64,000 nt of DNA. Source: Nonlabens sp. (lineage in GTDB: Bacteria; Bacteroidota; Bacteroidia; Flavobacteriales; Flavobacteriaceae). The notes beneath the pieces were generated by a model. That model searched no databases. It was given only the letters and a program-made list of their open reading frames with translations, and was not told the DNA's origin. Below, in pieces: positions 9,451 through 17,392 of this stretch; position 1 is the first letter of the stretch; every line of letters starts with the position of its first letter. The stretch lies in contig NZ_JAGYKG010000004.1 of the NCBI RefSeq assembly GCF_018401815.1, positions 248,001 to 312,000 on the forward strand, given 5' to 3'. Made by a program: the position numbers and the translations under genes.

Positions 9451-10095
9451 ATGAATAAAATCATTTTAAAAATAGTGCTTTTAACACTTGCTGCTACTGT
9501 AGCACTTACCTCTTGTGACTCCGATCCAACCTTACAAAGCTATATAGTAGATAGTGGTGCAAAAGAGGGATTTATCAGTACCTCAATTCCTAAATCAATT
9601 TTTGGAATAGACGATAGCAAATTTTCCAAAGAAGCACAAAAGGCTTATAAATCGGTCAGTAAAGTAAGTGTATTGGTATACCCTAAAACAGCCGAGAATG
9701 CTGCTGTCTTTAAAAAGGAAAGCACTCAACTCAATAATATTTTAAAGGGTAATCAATATAAAACTTTAATGGTTCACAATGAAGATGGAATACGAGCAAA
9801 ATTCCTTTATCAAGGTGACAAAGACGCTATAGACGAAGTTATTGTTTTTGGCACTTCTGATGATATGGGAATGGGTGTTGCGCGTATTTTAGGCAATGAC
9901 ATGAATCTTTCTGGAATCATGAAAATGATGAAGGAACTGGAAAAGGTAGATATTGATCCAGCAGGTATAACAAGTATTCTAGGAACTATGGGAATTGATA
10001 CAAATAGTACTGGAGACCTAAAGGAAGAAGCAATGAAAGCGATGTTGGAATCAAAAGGAATTGACACCTCATTTATGGCAGTTACTAAGGAATAA
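9451..10095 (+). CDS. DUF4252 family lipoprotein
   Basis: A 214-residue lipoprotein: hydrophobic signal then ALTSC with Cys22. It shares the layout of the preceding DUF4252 protein: a central YKSVSKVSVLVYPK strand, GNQYKTLMVHNEDGIRAKF, and a last third rich in Met-containing helices (NLSGIMKMMKELEKV). It is probably a diverged tandem duplicate anchored in a membrane. It is the last gene of the sigma-factor cluster; a good terminator follows. No catalytic motif is visible and the function is unknown. Confidence 0.8.
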   Translation: MNKIILKIVLLTLAATVALTSCDSDPTLQSYIVDSGAKEGFISTSIPKSIFGIDDSKFSKEAQKAYKSVSKVSVLVYPKTAENAAVFKKESTQLNNILKGNQYKTLMVHNEDGIRAKFLYQGDKDAIDEVIVFGTSDDMGMGVARILGNDMNLSGIMKMMKELEKVDIDPAGITSILGTMGIDTNSTGDLKEEAMKAMLESKGIDTSFMAVTKE

Positions 10096-10118
10096 TTAGT
10101 TTCCTGACACTTTATAAC

Positions 10119-10148
10119 ATCTGTATCTCCCTAGATACAGATTTTTTT
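10119..10148 (+). terminator. Rho-independent terminator of the sigma/DUF4252 cluster
   Basis: Perfect 9-bp stem ATCTGTATC / GATACAGAT with a 6-base loop, followed by seven T. Confidence 0.88.
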
Positions 10149-10193
10149 ATGCGCTATGGACTCATAAATTTTATAATATGCTTAGGTAAACCT

Positions 10194-10201
10194 TATATTT
10201 G
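10194..10201 (+). promoter_or_regulatory. Bacteroidetes -7 element upstream of ychF
   Basis: TATATTTG matches the TAnnTTTG consensus exactly and sits 88 bp before the ychF start, just after the preceding terminator. No clear -33 TTG is seen at the usual distance. Confidence 0.5.
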
Positions 10202-10288
10202 CACGCTTTCGCAGGAAGCCAAGTTCAGTTACAACTTGTATTTTTTTTTGACAAAAATAAAGAGGAATAATAACAAATAATTTTACAC

Positions 10289-11383
10289 ATGAAAGCTGGA
10301 ATCGTAGGACTACCTAATGTAGGTAAATCAACTCTTTTTAACTGTTTATCCAATGCCAAAGCGCAAAGTGCCAACTTTCCGTTTTGTACCATAGAACCCA
10401 ATGTAGGAGTAGTCAACGTGCCAGATGCACGTCTTAAGAAATTAGAAGAACTGGTAAATCCAGAGCGTGTGATGCCAGCAACGGTAGAGATCGTAGATAT
10501 TGCAGGTCTTGTAAAAGGAGCGAGTAAAGGAGAAGGACTGGGTAATCAATTTCTGGGAAACATACGTGAAACAGATGCCATCATTCACGTGTTGCGTTGT
10601 TTTGATAATGATAATATTGTCCATGTAGATGGTCACGTAGACCCTATACGTGATAAGGAAACTATCGATATAGAATTGCAATTAAAAGATCTGGAAACCG
10701 TAGATAAAAAACTAGAAAAAGTAAAAAGAGCGGCCAGAACTGGTAATAAAGAAGCGATTAAGGAAGAAGAAGCTTTAGTAAAAATTAAAGCTGCTTTAGA
10801 GGCTGGTATTTCTGTACGTGCAGTAGAATTAAGCGATGAAGTAAGAGCAGAGTTTGTAAAGCCATTACAATTTATCACAGATAAGCCAGTAATGTATTTA
10901 TGTAACGTAGATGATGAGTCTGCCGTTTCTGGAAATAAGTATGTAGACCTTGTTAGAGAAGCTGTACAAGGTGAAAACGCTGAGGTTCTTGTACTTGCTG
11001 TAGGAACAGAAGCCGACATTACCGAATTAGAAGACTATGAAGAGCGTAAAGAATTTCTTGCAGACATGGGACTAGAAGAGCCTGGTAGTGCAAAATTGAT
11101 ACGCAGTGCTTACCGTTTACTCAATCAGCAAACCTATTTTACAGCTGGTGTAAAAGAAGTAAGAGCTTGGACCATTAATATTGGTTCTACAGCACCACAA
11201 GCTGCTGGAGTGATACATACCGACTTTGAAAAAGGATTTATACGTGCAGAGGTGATTAAATACGATACCTATGTAGAATTTGGTTCTGAAGCAAAAGTAA
11301 AAGAAGCAGGGAAACTCAAGGTAGAGGGTAAAGAATATATTGTGCAAGATGGTGACGTGATGCATTTCTTGTTTAATGTGTAG
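10289..11383 (+). CDS. ychF: Redox-regulated ATPase YchF (Obg-family)
   Basis: A 364-residue protein, the normal length for YchF/OLA1. The P-loop GLPNVGKS is at residues 7-14, with ANFPFCTIEPNVG (switch I) and DIAGLVKGASKGEGLGNQFL (the G3 region) behind it. A coiled-coil insert (about 125-205) is followed by the C-terminal TGS domain (FTAGVKEVRAWTINIGSTAP to the end). YchF binds ATP in preference to GTP and is linked to ribosomes and the oxidative stress response. The gene is alone on its transcript, between its own -7 element and a strong bidirectional terminator. Confidence 0.96.
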   Translation: MKAGIVGLPNVGKSTLFNCLSNAKAQSANFPFCTIEPNVGVVNVPDARLKKLEELVNPERVMPATVEIVDIAGLVKGASKGEGLGNQFLGNIRETDAIIHVLRCFDNDNIVHVDGHVDPIRDKETIDIELQLKDLETVDKKLEKVKRAARTGNKEAIKEEEALVKIKAALEAGISVRAVELSDEVRAEFVKPLQFITDKPVMYLCNVDDESAVSGNKYVDLVREAVQGENAEVLVLAVGTEADITELEDYEERKEFLADMGLEEPGSAKLIRSAYRLLNQQTYFTAGVKEVRAWTINIGSTAPQAAGVIHTDFEKGFIRAEVIKYDTYVEFGSEAKVKEAGKLKVEGKEYIVQDGDVMHFLFNV

Positions 11384-11464
11384 TAGTGCATTGAATGCGT
11401 TTTATAGGGCGTGAGGAATGTGGGATGAGGTTTTTGGCTCGCTCGCTTTGCTCGCTTGATATTA

Positions 11465-11505
11465 TAAAAAAGCTCCTTTTTCAAAATGAAAAAGGAGCTT
11501 TTTTA
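11465..11505. terminator. Bidirectional terminator between ychF and gldG
   Basis: A perfect 16-bp stem (AAAAAAGCTCCTTTTT and its complement) with a 7-base loop, with T runs in both directions. It can end both the plus-strand ychF and the minus-strand gldG transcripts. Confidence 0.92.
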
Positions 11506-11531
11506 TTTTATTTCCGGAAAGTTTGATCATT

Positions 11532-13229
11532 TCAACTTTGGTACTTCCTTTTTCTCAACCATATAAATACAAAACCAAAACCAGCGACCAACAGCAGCGG
11601 AAGGACCACATTGATCAATTGCCATTTTAATTTTTGGTCAATTATTTTTTTAGTGTCTAAGAACGGAACTTTAATGTCTTTGTTGCGCAGCTTGATGAGT
11701 CCCGTATCGTCTAGCAAGTAGTTAACGGTATTCATTAAGAACTCTTTGTTACCGTATAACTGTCCAGTTCTCATATCGTAGCCCAGTTCTTGAACTTGTC
11801 CGCGGTCTACTTGGTTTTTAAGAATATCCCCATCTGCTATGAGCACTATAGCCGCACTTTTTCCATGATCTATGTTTCCTTTCAAGTTGACTGGTTTCAC
11901 CCGGTTTTTATATGCACTGGTAAAAGAACCTTCGGCTAGCACGGCTAGCGGTAAATGGGAGCTGTTATAAGTTTCTGGATTGATTTCTTGACCGATCTCT
12001 GCTAAGGAAACCAAGGAGGGTAAGGTCATTACTTGTGTTTTAGAAGAAGTACTTAATAAAATAGTTTTTTTAATCCCATTTTTTAAAGTGTCTATAGATC
12101 CAGTATATTCAAACTTGACACCTTCTAGATTTTTAGTAATGAATTGAGCTGTTGCACTGGTGTCTAAGGAAGACTTAGAAATAGGGTAGTAGGGCCAGCC
12201 ATAGGCTTCATATTGAGTATTGCGACCTTGACCCGTGGCAAGAGCAATAGGGGCATGTTGTACATCTTTTACTAATCCGTTTTTTAAGCGCAAGCCATAC
12301 TTAAATAGCATGTCGTCTAGATTCATTTTTCTCGGTAATGGATATGCTTTTGCTTCTTGATTAGAAAGACTGTCGTTTTCCATAATGATAGGGTCTACTG
12401 CGAGAAGTAATTTCCCCCCTTGCATGAGGTATTGATCGAGCAGGTATTTTTTTGTCTCGCTATAGGCTTCTGTGGGTTTTGGATCGACCACTAAATCAAA
12501 TTTATTCAAAGACTCCAATACTTGTTGAGGTTGTATAGTATCACTAGTCCTCACAAATTCGATCCCAAAAGGCGCTGCGCGGTAATAATCTTGTATACTC
12601 TTTATAAAATCACCAATTTTTAAATCAGACAAGCTGCCGCTATCCCTTAGGAAAGCTACTGTTTTAGTCTTTTTTTGAGAGGCTTTACGCAAGCCGTCGG
12701 CAAATTGATATTCCAATTGTTGGATACTGGAATTTACCCGTTCCTCTGCAGTCGCACGAGCCACTGTTTTTAAAAGCGGTACCGCAGTGGTTCTTCCATC
12801 GTAAAGAATCAGTGCGTAGGGAAAAACAGTAATCTTAGTACTTTTTCCTCCTTCTTGAACAGTAGCTATAGCACCTTTTACACCACTTTTGGCCAGTTGT
12901 GCGGTAATCTGTTCGGTTTCTTGTTGTGAAGCATCCTCAATAGGATTGATAAAATCATATTTTAAATTGGGATGTATTGCTGCTAGTTCTTCTAGAAACT
13001 GACCTGTTTCCAACTTCAGTTTACGGAATTCGCCTGGCAACTCCCCATCTAGAAATACATCTATGATGATAGGTTTGTAGGCTTGTTCCAGGATTTTTTC
13101 TGTTTCTTCACTAACCGTATAACGGCTGTCTTTGGTAAGGTCAAACCGCTGGTAAACAGATCTAGAGACCAGGTTCAACACAATTAAAACCAAAACGACC
13201 ACGATAAAGCTGGTATAGGTTCTTTTCAT
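11532..13229 (-). CDS. gldG: Gliding motility-associated ABC transporter substrate-binding protein GldG
   Basis: A 565-residue membrane protein with a transmembrane helix near the N-terminus (SFIVVVLVLIVLNLVSRSVY) and another at the C-terminus (LINVVLPLLLVAGFGFVFIWL) before a basic tail. Between them is the large extracytoplasmic GldG/auxiliary-transporter domain with RFDLTKDSRYTVSEETEKIL near its start and LLLAVDPIIM in the middle, both typical. In flavobacteria GldA, GldF and GldG form an ABC transporter needed for gliding in some species. It follows gldF with a 2-bp gap, and no gldA is present in this window. It is the last gene of the four-gene operon. Confidence 0.94.
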   Translation of the reverse strand: MKRTYTSFIVVVLVLIVLNLVSRSVYQRFDLTKDSRYTVSEETEKILEQAYKPIIIDVFLDGELPGEFRKLKLETGQFLEELAAIHPNLKYDFINPIEDASQQETEQITAQLAKSGVKGAIATVQEGGKSTKITVFPYALILYDGRTTAVPLLKTVARATAEERVNSSIQQLEYQFADGLRKASQKKTKTVAFLRDSGSLSDLKIGDFIKSIQDYYRAAPFGIEFVRTSDTIQPQQVLESLNKFDLVVDPKPTEAYSETKKYLLDQYLMQGGKLLLAVDPIIMENDSLSNQEAKAYPLPRKMNLDDMLFKYGLRLKNGLVKDVQHAPIALATGQGRNTQYEAYGWPYYPISKSSLDTSATAQFITKNLEGVKFEYTGSIDTLKNGIKKTILLSTSSKTQVMTLPSLVSLAEIGQEINPETYNSSHLPLAVLAEGSFTSAYKNRVKPVNLKGNIDHGKSAAIVLIADGDILKNQVDRGQVQELGYDMRTGQLYGNKEFLMNTVNYLLDDTGLIKLRNKDIKVPFLDTKKIIDQKLKWQLINVVLPLLLVAGFGFVFIWLRKRKYQS

Positions 13230-13231
13230 GC

Positions 13232-13960
13232 TTATCGTTTTGAGGAGATGGATTTTAGTGAAATTTCGCTTAAAGCGAAAAACAAAACAGCAAGGCTTAA
13301 AAAGTAGGTCACATCACGAGTATCGATCACGCCTCTGGCCATGCTTTCATAATGGTATTTAAGGCCTAAGGAGGCCAGAAAATCACTGTCTGATAAATAG
13401 CTAGAAAGTCCTTCAAAACCAAAATAAAGAATAAAACACAACACCGCAGACAATAAAAAAGCGACCACCTGATTAGAAGTCACTGTAGAACTAAAAATAC
13501 CTATTGCTGTATAACTCATCGCCAGTAGGATAGCACCTAGATAACTGCCAAAAGTACTTCCGTAATCAAGGTTGTAAGAAGTCTCCCCTAATCGCCCTAG
13601 ACTCCACACATACACCAACGTAGGGATCAAAGCAATGACGATCAACACTAAAGCGGCTAAATATTTACCAGCTACTAATTTTCTAATGGAAATAGGTCTG
13701 GTGACTAACATTTCTAAAGTTCCCAAATTGCGTTCTATGGTAAAGCTGCGCATAGTTACCGCTGGAATTAAGAACATAAAAAGCCAGGGAATGAGAAGAA
13801 AGAAAGGTGCAAGGTCTGCAAAACCGTAATCTAGGATATTGTACTCGCCTTTGAATACAAAAACAAATAAACTACTGATCAAAAGAAAAATGCCTATGAC
13901 TAGGTAGCCGGTTAGACCAGCAAAAAATCCATGGAGTTCTTTGAGGAAAATGGCTTTCAT
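13232..13960 (-). CDS. gldF: Gliding motility-associated ABC transporter permease GldF
   Basis: A 242-residue ABC-2 type permease. It starts in the cytoplasm (MKAIFLKELHGFFAGLTGY) and has about six membrane helices, including YLVIGIFLLISSLFVFVFKG, FFLLIPWLFMFLIPAVTM and VVAFLLSAVLCFILYFG. The segment RSFTIERNLGTLEMLVTRPI, between helices, is the conserved coupling region that contacts the ATPase. It is translationally coupled: its start overlaps the end of the ABM gene by 4 bp and gldG follows after 2 bp. It should form the membrane pore with GldG and a GldA ATPase encoded elsewhere. Confidence 0.93.
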   Translation of the reverse strand: MKAIFLKELHGFFAGLTGYLVIGIFLLISSLFVFVFKGEYNILDYGFADLAPFFLLIPWLFMFLIPAVTMRSFTIERNLGTLEMLVTRPISIRKLVAGKYLAALVLIVIALIPTLVYVWSLGRLGETSYNLDYGSTFGSYLGAILLAMSYTAIGIFSSTVTSNQVVAFLLSAVLCFILYFGFEGLSSYLSDSDFLASLGLKYHYESMARGVIDTRDVTYFLSLAVLFFALSEISLKSISSKR

Positions 13961-14253
13961 AAAAGGCTATGAATTTTTATTACAGAATTGGCTTGTGGTT
14001 TCTGATCAAAGAGGGCTTTGGTTTGTGGCCATACTTCTTCAAACAACGCACTTTTTCGGTACGTATTTAAAGCTTCTTCATTTTCCCAATAACTATAAGT
14101 GTAAAAACGCTGTTCGTCGTCCTTGTCTTGATATAATTCTAAAAAACTGCAACCAGGCTGATTCCTGATTTGTTCCTTATAGGCATCAAACATGTGTTGA
14201 AACTTACCTACAGCAGTTTCTTTAAAATGCATGTTTACAATTCGTACAATCAT
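13957..14253 (-). CDS. Antibiotic biosynthesis monooxygenase (ABM) domain protein
   Basis: A 98-residue single-domain ABM protein: MIVRIVNMHFKETAVGKF, then NQPGCSFLELYQD and RFYTYSYWENEEALNTYRKS, the usual ferredoxin-like dimer pattern with a Trp in the W-x-N/S-x-E-A element. Members oxidise quinols or other small aromatic compounds without a cofactor, or degrade heme; the substrate cannot be told here. Its start overlaps the SAM hydrolase stop by 4 bp and its stop overlaps gldF by 4 bp, so it is translated with both. This position is common in flavobacteria and does not prove a role in gliding. Confidence 0.85.
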   Translation of the reverse strand: MIVRIVNMHFKETAVGKFQHMFDAYKEQIRNQPGCSFLELYQDKDDEQRFYTYSYWENEEALNTYRKSALFEEVWPQTKALFDQKPQANSVIKIHSLL

Positions 14254-15086
14254 GATTCTTTAAATGTAATAATTACTGGTGCATTAATTTGTAATCCAAA
14301 TAAAGTGCTGGCACTTCCTACTGTTAGTGGATTTGATTTATAAGTAGCGATTTCTATATAACCGGCACTGTTAAAAATAACCAAGCCTTTTCCATCTACA
14401 TCCCGCTTTTTTTCATCTTCATCAAAATTAATAATATCGCTGTAGCGTTTAAAAATCTTTTGAAATCGTTCATTGCGGGCAGAGAGCTCAAATTTACGTC
14501 CTTTGCCTATTTGCTCAAAAATATCTTCATTTATATTAGTGACAGAATTCCCATAATTATCGATATAAATAACTTGTCCGTAGATCATGTTTTTAGTTTC
14601 AGAGATTTTAGGGGTAACTCCTGATATGGCTCTGATACGGGAGATAGGTTTGCCTATTACTTCTAGGGTTCCTCCACGAGCTATGTGACACGCGGTACTT
14701 ACAAAAACATCTAAAGTGGTAAAGTTGGAAGAAATTCTGTCGTGTATGTTGATTTCTACCAGCTTTTCTGGTCGTAATTTATTCATGATTAAAGCCAGCA
14801 CCCCATTATCGGCACAAATAAAAAAATGGCCTTGTAACAACACGGCAATATGAATATTCTCAGGAGTATGCTCTGCATCTACCCCAATGATATGTATGGT
14901 ACCGTCTGGAAAGGAGTGGTACGCATTTTTGATAATGTAAGCAGCCTCGGCAATGTTGAAAGGAGTCACTTCGTGTGAGATATCAACGATGTTTACATTT
15001 TCTAATTCTTTATAAATAGCACCTTTTACCGCTCCAACGTAAGGATCTTTCCAGCCAAAATCAGTTGTAAGGGTTATAATAGGCAT
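14250..15086 (-). CDS. S-adenosyl-L-methionine hydroxide adenosyltransferase (DUF62/SAM hydrolase)
   Basis: A 278-residue protein of the fluorinase/chlorinase-related family. The N-terminus ITLTTDFGWKDPYVGAVKGA is the signature, followed by VDISHEVTPFN and AYHSFPDGTIHIIGVD. The C-terminal barrel begins near VIYIDNYGNSVTNI. Ordinary members (those that do not halogenate) cleave SAM with water to give adenosine and methionine; the longer chlorinase/fluorinase loops are not obvious, so hydrolysis is the best guess. It is the first gene of the minus-strand operon that leads into ABM, gldF and gldG, and shares a 151-bp divergent spacer with the PhoH-family gene. Confidence 0.9.
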   Translation of the reverse strand: MPIITLTTDFGWKDPYVGAVKGAIYKELENVNIVDISHEVTPFNIAEAAYIIKNAYHSFPDGTIHIIGVDAEHTPENIHIAVLLQGHFFICADNGVLALIMNKLRPEKLVEINIHDRISSNFTTLDVFVSTACHIARGGTLEVIGKPISRIRAISGVTPKISETKNMIYGQVIYIDNYGNSVTNINEDIFEQIGKGRKFELSARNERFQKIFKRYSDIINFDEDEKKRDVDGKGLVIFNSAGYIEIATYKSNPLTVGSASTLFGLQINAPVIITFKES

Positions 15087-15237
15087 AAAGGATTTTAAAA
15101 TTGTTAATTAATTGGTCGTTAAATTATCCTTTAGGAGTTCTATGAACTAATCATTTTTCCCTATTTTCAAACTGTCATTAAATTGAAACACAAATCTATA
15201 AAATTAAACATTTAATTACTTACTTAATTCACCGCTT

Positions 15238-16188
15238 TTGAACGAACTTATCATTGACCTATCCGAATCCAATCCAATAGAATTTTTTGGTGTAAAAAAC
15301 AAAAACCTCGCTTTTTTAAAAGCGCATTTTCCAAAATTAAAAATTGTCGCTCGTGGCAGCACCATGAAAGTTTTTGGAGATGAAGAGCAATTAGGAGAAT
15401 TTGATAAACGCATACAAATGATGTTGACCCACTTTGGTAGGTACAACAAGATGGATGAGAATGTCATGGAACGTTTATTAACCAGTGACAAAAGCCATGA
15501 AGATATGGGCACAGGTCATGACGATGTTTTAGTTCATGGCAATTCTGGAATGCTCATTCGTCCTAAAACCCCTAATCAGCGTAAATTAGTAGCACTTACT
15601 AAAAAAAATGATATGGTTTTTGCGGTAGGACCTGCAGGAACGGGAAAAACCTTTATAGGGGTTGCCCTTGCGGTAAAAGCTCTTAAAGAAAAGCGTGTCA
15701 AGCGCATTATTATTACACGTCCCGCAGTAGAAGCTGGTGAAAATCTAGGTTTTCTTCCAGGAGATCTTAAAGAAAAGTTGGATCCCTACATGCAGCCTAT
15801 ATATGATGCATTGCGAGATATGATCCCTGCCGAACGTCTTTCCAATTACATCGAAAAAGGAATCATTCAAATTGCACCTCTTGCTTTTATGCGTGGAAGA
15901 ACTTTAGATCATGCATATGTGATTTTAGATGAATCTCAAAATACCACTCATGCACAAATGAAAATGTTCTTGACTCGTATGGGAAAAGATGCTAAGTTTT
16001 TTATCACAGGAGATCCAGGGCAAATTGATTTACCCCGTCGAGTAACCTCTGGACTTAAAGAAGCCCTTTTAATTCTTAAAAATGTCGACGGAGTGGGTAT
16101 GATGTATTTAGATGATAGCGATGTGGTGCGCCATAGATTAGTGAAAAAAGTTATTGAGGCGTATAAAGACATTGAAAATAGAAATTAA
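15238..16188 (+). CDS. PhoH-family ATPase
   Basis: A 316-residue PhoH/PhoH-like protein. A TTG start is proposed at 15238 because the sequence is family-like from there (NELIIDLSESNPIEFFGVKN) and no upstream ATG is available. A KH-like N-terminal domain (20-70) precedes the ATPase core with Walker A GPAGTGKT at 131-138 and Walker B YVILDESQN near 228; TGDPGQIDLP is the following conserved loop. The family is linked to RNA metabolism and rRNA processing in partnership with YbeY, but exact activity is debated. It stands alone on the plus strand; an iterated palindrome lies 85 bp past the stop. Confidence 0.93.
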   Translation: MNELIIDLSESNPIEFFGVKNKNLAFLKAHFPKLKIVARGSTMKVFGDEEQLGEFDKRIQMMLTHFGRYNKMDENVMERLLTSDKSHEDMGTGHDDVLVHGNSGMLIRPKTPNQRKLVALTKKNDMVFAVGPAGTGKTFIGVALAVKALKEKRVKRIIITRPAVEAGENLGFLPGDLKEKLDPYMQPIYDALRDMIPAERLSNYIEKGIIQIAPLAFMRGRTLDHAYVILDESQNTTHAQMKMFLTRMGKDAKFFITGDPGQIDLPRRVTSGLKEALLILKNVDGVGMMYLDDSDVVRHRLVKKVIEAYKDIENRN

Positions 16189-16492
16189 TTGGACATGTTT
16201 CATTTGGTTTGGACTCATCTATTCATTAAGTAGTCTCCATAGGAGTAGCTTTAAGCCTTTTTATTAAAAAAGTCCGCTTTCGCGAAAGCGGAATCATTAT
16301 AAAAAACACCTTGTTACTCAAGCTTCTAATGAGTACCTTATATCTTGTTCCATTAACAACAACTCACACCTCATGTTAAACCGGTGTTTTTTATCCTAAC
16401 TAGTGCAATAGGCGTGTTAATGTTTTGAGAAATAGAGTACTCCTGTTAGGTGTTTGTATATTTTCGTTGAGTAGTGTATTAAAATTTAAATT
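16189..16492. other. 304-bp intergenic region with palindrome copy 3 and nested inverted repeats
   Basis: Besides the palindrome at 16273-16292 it holds a perfect 12-bp inverted repeat (ATAAAAAACACC at 16299-16310, complement at 16383-16394). This encloses a smaller one (TACTCA 16315-16320, TGAGTA 16330-16335). It could fold as a branched RNA or be a remnant of a small inserted element. A weak -7-like TATATTTT lies at about 16458. Confidence 0.5.
16273..16292. repeat. Iterated palindrome, copy 3 (intergenic, extended to 20 bp)
   Basis: The core is extended on both sides to a perfect 20-bp palindrome (TCCGCTTTCG and its complement), 85 bp after the PhoH-family stop. Confidence 0.95.
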
Positions 16493-17347
16493 ATGAAGGC
16501 CATTATTTTTTTAGTTAGCGTCGCTGCTTCTTTATTTATTTTACCATCTCAACTTGAATTACAAGAGTTTCAAGGTCAAGCGGTTTATATTTCAAAAACC
16601 AGAATGGATTTAGGAACTTGGGGTGCAAGGATGAGTGAAGAACAAAAGAAACAAATGCAAGCACGTTTAAAGAACAGACTTGAAAAGACTTATGTCTTAA
16701 ACTTTAATAAAGAAGAATCTGTTTTTGACGAAAAAGAAAAGTTGGACGCTATATCAGGAGCGACGGATTCCTGGGGAAATAACTTTGCTGCAGGAGAACA
16801 ATACAAGAATGTTAAGAAAAATGAACTTATACAAAGTCAAGAGTTTTACGGGAAGCAATTTCTAGTAAAAGACAAGCTTGCGGCTATAGATTGGAAAATG
16901 GGTTCTGAAACCAAACAAATAGGGAAGTACATGTGTTTTAAAGCTACTGCGACTATTCCTAATTCAGAGTTGACATGGTACTCCTTCTCATGGAGCGAAA
17001 TAAGAAACAACGATGAAGAAAAGCCTGCAGCTACCGAAGGCGATACAGCGACTACAGAAACAATTGAAATAGAAGAAGTGCCATCCACACAAGTAGAAGC
17101 ATGGTATACGCTGCAAATACCAGTCGGTCACGGGCCTGCGGAATACTGGGGACTTCCAGGACTTATCTTAGAAGTAAGTGCGGGAGATACCACTATATTA
17201 TGTACAAAAATAGTGATCAACCCCAAAGAAAAGGTAGAAATAGAAGCTCCTGCAAAAGGTAAAGAAATTACTAAAGCTTCCTATAAGGAGACCATTGTAG
17301 GTAAAATGATGGAAATGAGAACTAACAGAGGAAGAAGAAGAGGTTAA
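16493..17347 (+). CDS. GLPGLI family exported protein
   Basis: A 284-residue protein with a signal peptide (MKAIIFLVSVAASLFILPSQ). The family name motif GLPGLI is at residues 220-225, inside the usual context AEYWGLPGLILEV. The mature region has the typical GEQYKNVKKN and LTWYSF elements. The function of the family is unknown; GLPGLI genes very often sit directly before a TonB-type barrel gene, as here (45-bp spacing), so an envelope or transport role is inferred. Residues 172-200 are an acidic, low-complexity linker. The C-terminus ends in a basic RTNRGRRRG stretch. Confidence 0.93.
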   Translation: MKAIIFLVSVAASLFILPSQLELQEFQGQAVYISKTRMDLGTWGARMSEEQKKQMQARLKNRLEKTYVLNFNKEESVFDEKEKLDAISGATDSWGNNFAAGEQYKNVKKNELIQSQEFYGKQFLVKDKLAAIDWKMGSETKQIGKYMCFKATATIPNSELTWYSFSWSEIRNNDEEKPAATEGDTATTETIEIEEVPSTQVEAWYTLQIPVGHGPAEYWGLPGLILEVSAGDTTILCTKIVINPKEKVEIEAPAKGKEITKASYKETIVGKMMEMRTNRGRRRG

Positions 17348-17392
17348 GAACACATACAATAACTTTTTAGTTCCATTTCAAGAATTCTAATT

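Noticed and set aside
10203..10218. CGCTTTCGCAGGAAGC as another palindrome copy
   Set aside because: Only the left half matches; it is not a palindrome.
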